A stretch of 13,894 nucleotides of DNA. Source: an uncultured Paenibacillaceae bacterium (GTDB taxonomy: Bacteria; Bacillota; Bacilli; Aneurinibacillales; Aneurinibacillaceae). The position numbers were made by a program, and so were the translations under genes. The notes under the pieces are model-generated. The model searched no databases, was not told the DNA's origin, and was given only the letters and a program-made list of their open reading frames with translations. The stretch covers positions 1 to 13,894 of the forward strand of contig CALNBV010000168.1 of assembly GCA_937874515.1 (NCBI GenBank), in the 5' to 3' direction. Shown in pieces: positions 13,570 to 13,894 of the stretch (within the stretch, counting starts at the first letter, position 1; each line of letters begins with the position of its first letter).

Positions 13570-13835
13570 ACGAAAGGGGTATTTTTTCCGTGGTACCACC
13601 CTGATTTGCTAAAACCTTGCGATTTCAGCCTCATGAGGTAAGGTTTCCCTTACCTACAGCACGATAACGTGTGCCATTCCGTTTGAATCTACTCATCGAA
13701 TCAAAGCTTAATTCGACTTTCTTTCAAATGCTCCGAGATGACATCTACATAAGGATTATGGCAAAGGTCTCAGCATTTCCTTCGCTCTCTGAACATAAGA
13801 GCCTTCGTATTTTTCTCTTCATCACATTTTATATT
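13522..13835 (-). ncRNA. T-box riboswitch leader of ilvB
   Basis: tRNA-sensing antitermination leader. The hallmark AGGGTGGTACCACGG is at 13588-13602 on the minus strand. It is followed by a long terminator hairpin (ACCCCTTTCGTCC... pairing with ...GGATGAGAGGGGT, 13524-13580), with which the T-box/antiterminator competes. Upstream are a perfect stem III (AGGTAAGG-GAAA-CCTTACCT, 13636-13655) and a stem I region starting near 13820 (GATGAAGAG..., with AGAGAGCGAAGG). In the likely specifier area (13735-13745) GTC (Val, followed by A) and an overlapping ATC (Ile) are candidates; I could not fold stem I well enough to choose. Uncharged branched-chain tRNA should favour readthrough into ilvBH. Confidence 0.9.
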
Positions 13836-13839
13836 TAAA

Positions 13840-13894
13840 AAATAATTAACCCCTCTCATCCTAGACGACACAAAACAACTGTCGTACTTTAGGG
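13840..13894 (-). repeat. 55-nt direct repeat, copy 2: terminator of a probable second, upstream T-box
   Basis: Exact copy of 13515-13569, 325 bp away in the same orientation, and followed in the transcribed direction by TTATTTTTT, a better U-tract than copy 1 has. It therefore looks like the terminator of another T-box leader lying beyond the window. The repeat ends exactly at the last base, as a graph-based assembly overlap would, so a break caused by the duplication is likely. Confidence 0.75.

Noticed and set aside
1..13894. CRISPR array, tRNA/rRNA genes, phage or defence system
   Set aside because: No regularly spaced repeats, tRNA-like cloverleaf or rRNA segments, and no nuclease, helicase or phage structural proteins were seen.

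Overview
The window looks like a piece of a low-GC Bacillales chromosome (Bacillaceae-like). The signs are an AT-rich sequence, strong AGGAGG-type ribosome sites, a YdaH/Amj-type lipid II flippase, a near-textbook CsaA, a B. subtilis-style ilvB-ilvH pair behind a T-box leader, and a CcpA-type cre match. It is probably an entire contig: the left end is a fold-back inverted repeat and the right end stops exactly at the end of a 55-nt repeat.

Left part (1-5459, minus strand): an aromatic-acid catabolic operon. Transcription order is Rieske ring-hydroxylating dioxygenase alpha, beta, ACMSD-like amidohydrolase/decarboxylase (TTG start), two-domain type I extradiol dioxygenase, and an AAHS-family aromatic acid/H+ symporter cut by the left end. 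Together they suggest uptake of an aromatic carboxylate, ring dihydroxylation, meta cleavage with the carboxyl group still attached, then decarboxylation of the ring-cleavage product, as in cumate- or 2,3-dihydroxybenzoate-type pathways. No ferredoxin, reductase or cis-dihydrodiol dehydrogenase is in view. A cysteine-free Crp/Fnr-family regulator is divergent from the operon. The gap between them holds a cre-like site and two palindromes.

Middle (6139-10928): an intrinsic terminator, amj, two adjacent small genes each broken by a one-base frameshift (a VOC/glyoxalase-like gene and a Cdd1-like helix-hairpin-helix gene), a DHA2-type drug efflux MFS gene divergent from an HxlR-type regulator with an N-terminal Cys, a transposase C-terminal remnant that runs into the HxlR 3' end, a DUF2892 small membrane protein, decayed noncoding sequence, and a strong terminator.

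Right part (10929-13894, minus strand): ilvB-ilvH-csaA, with ilvB and ilvH overlapping by ATGA and csaA 23 nt behind ilvH, where ilvC would be expected. A T-box leader precedes ilvB. Its terminator sequence is repeated perfectly at the window end, suggesting tandem T-boxes. The IlvB protein has Phe where most acetohydroxyacid synthases have a Trp that governs 2-ketobutyrate preference and herbicide binding.
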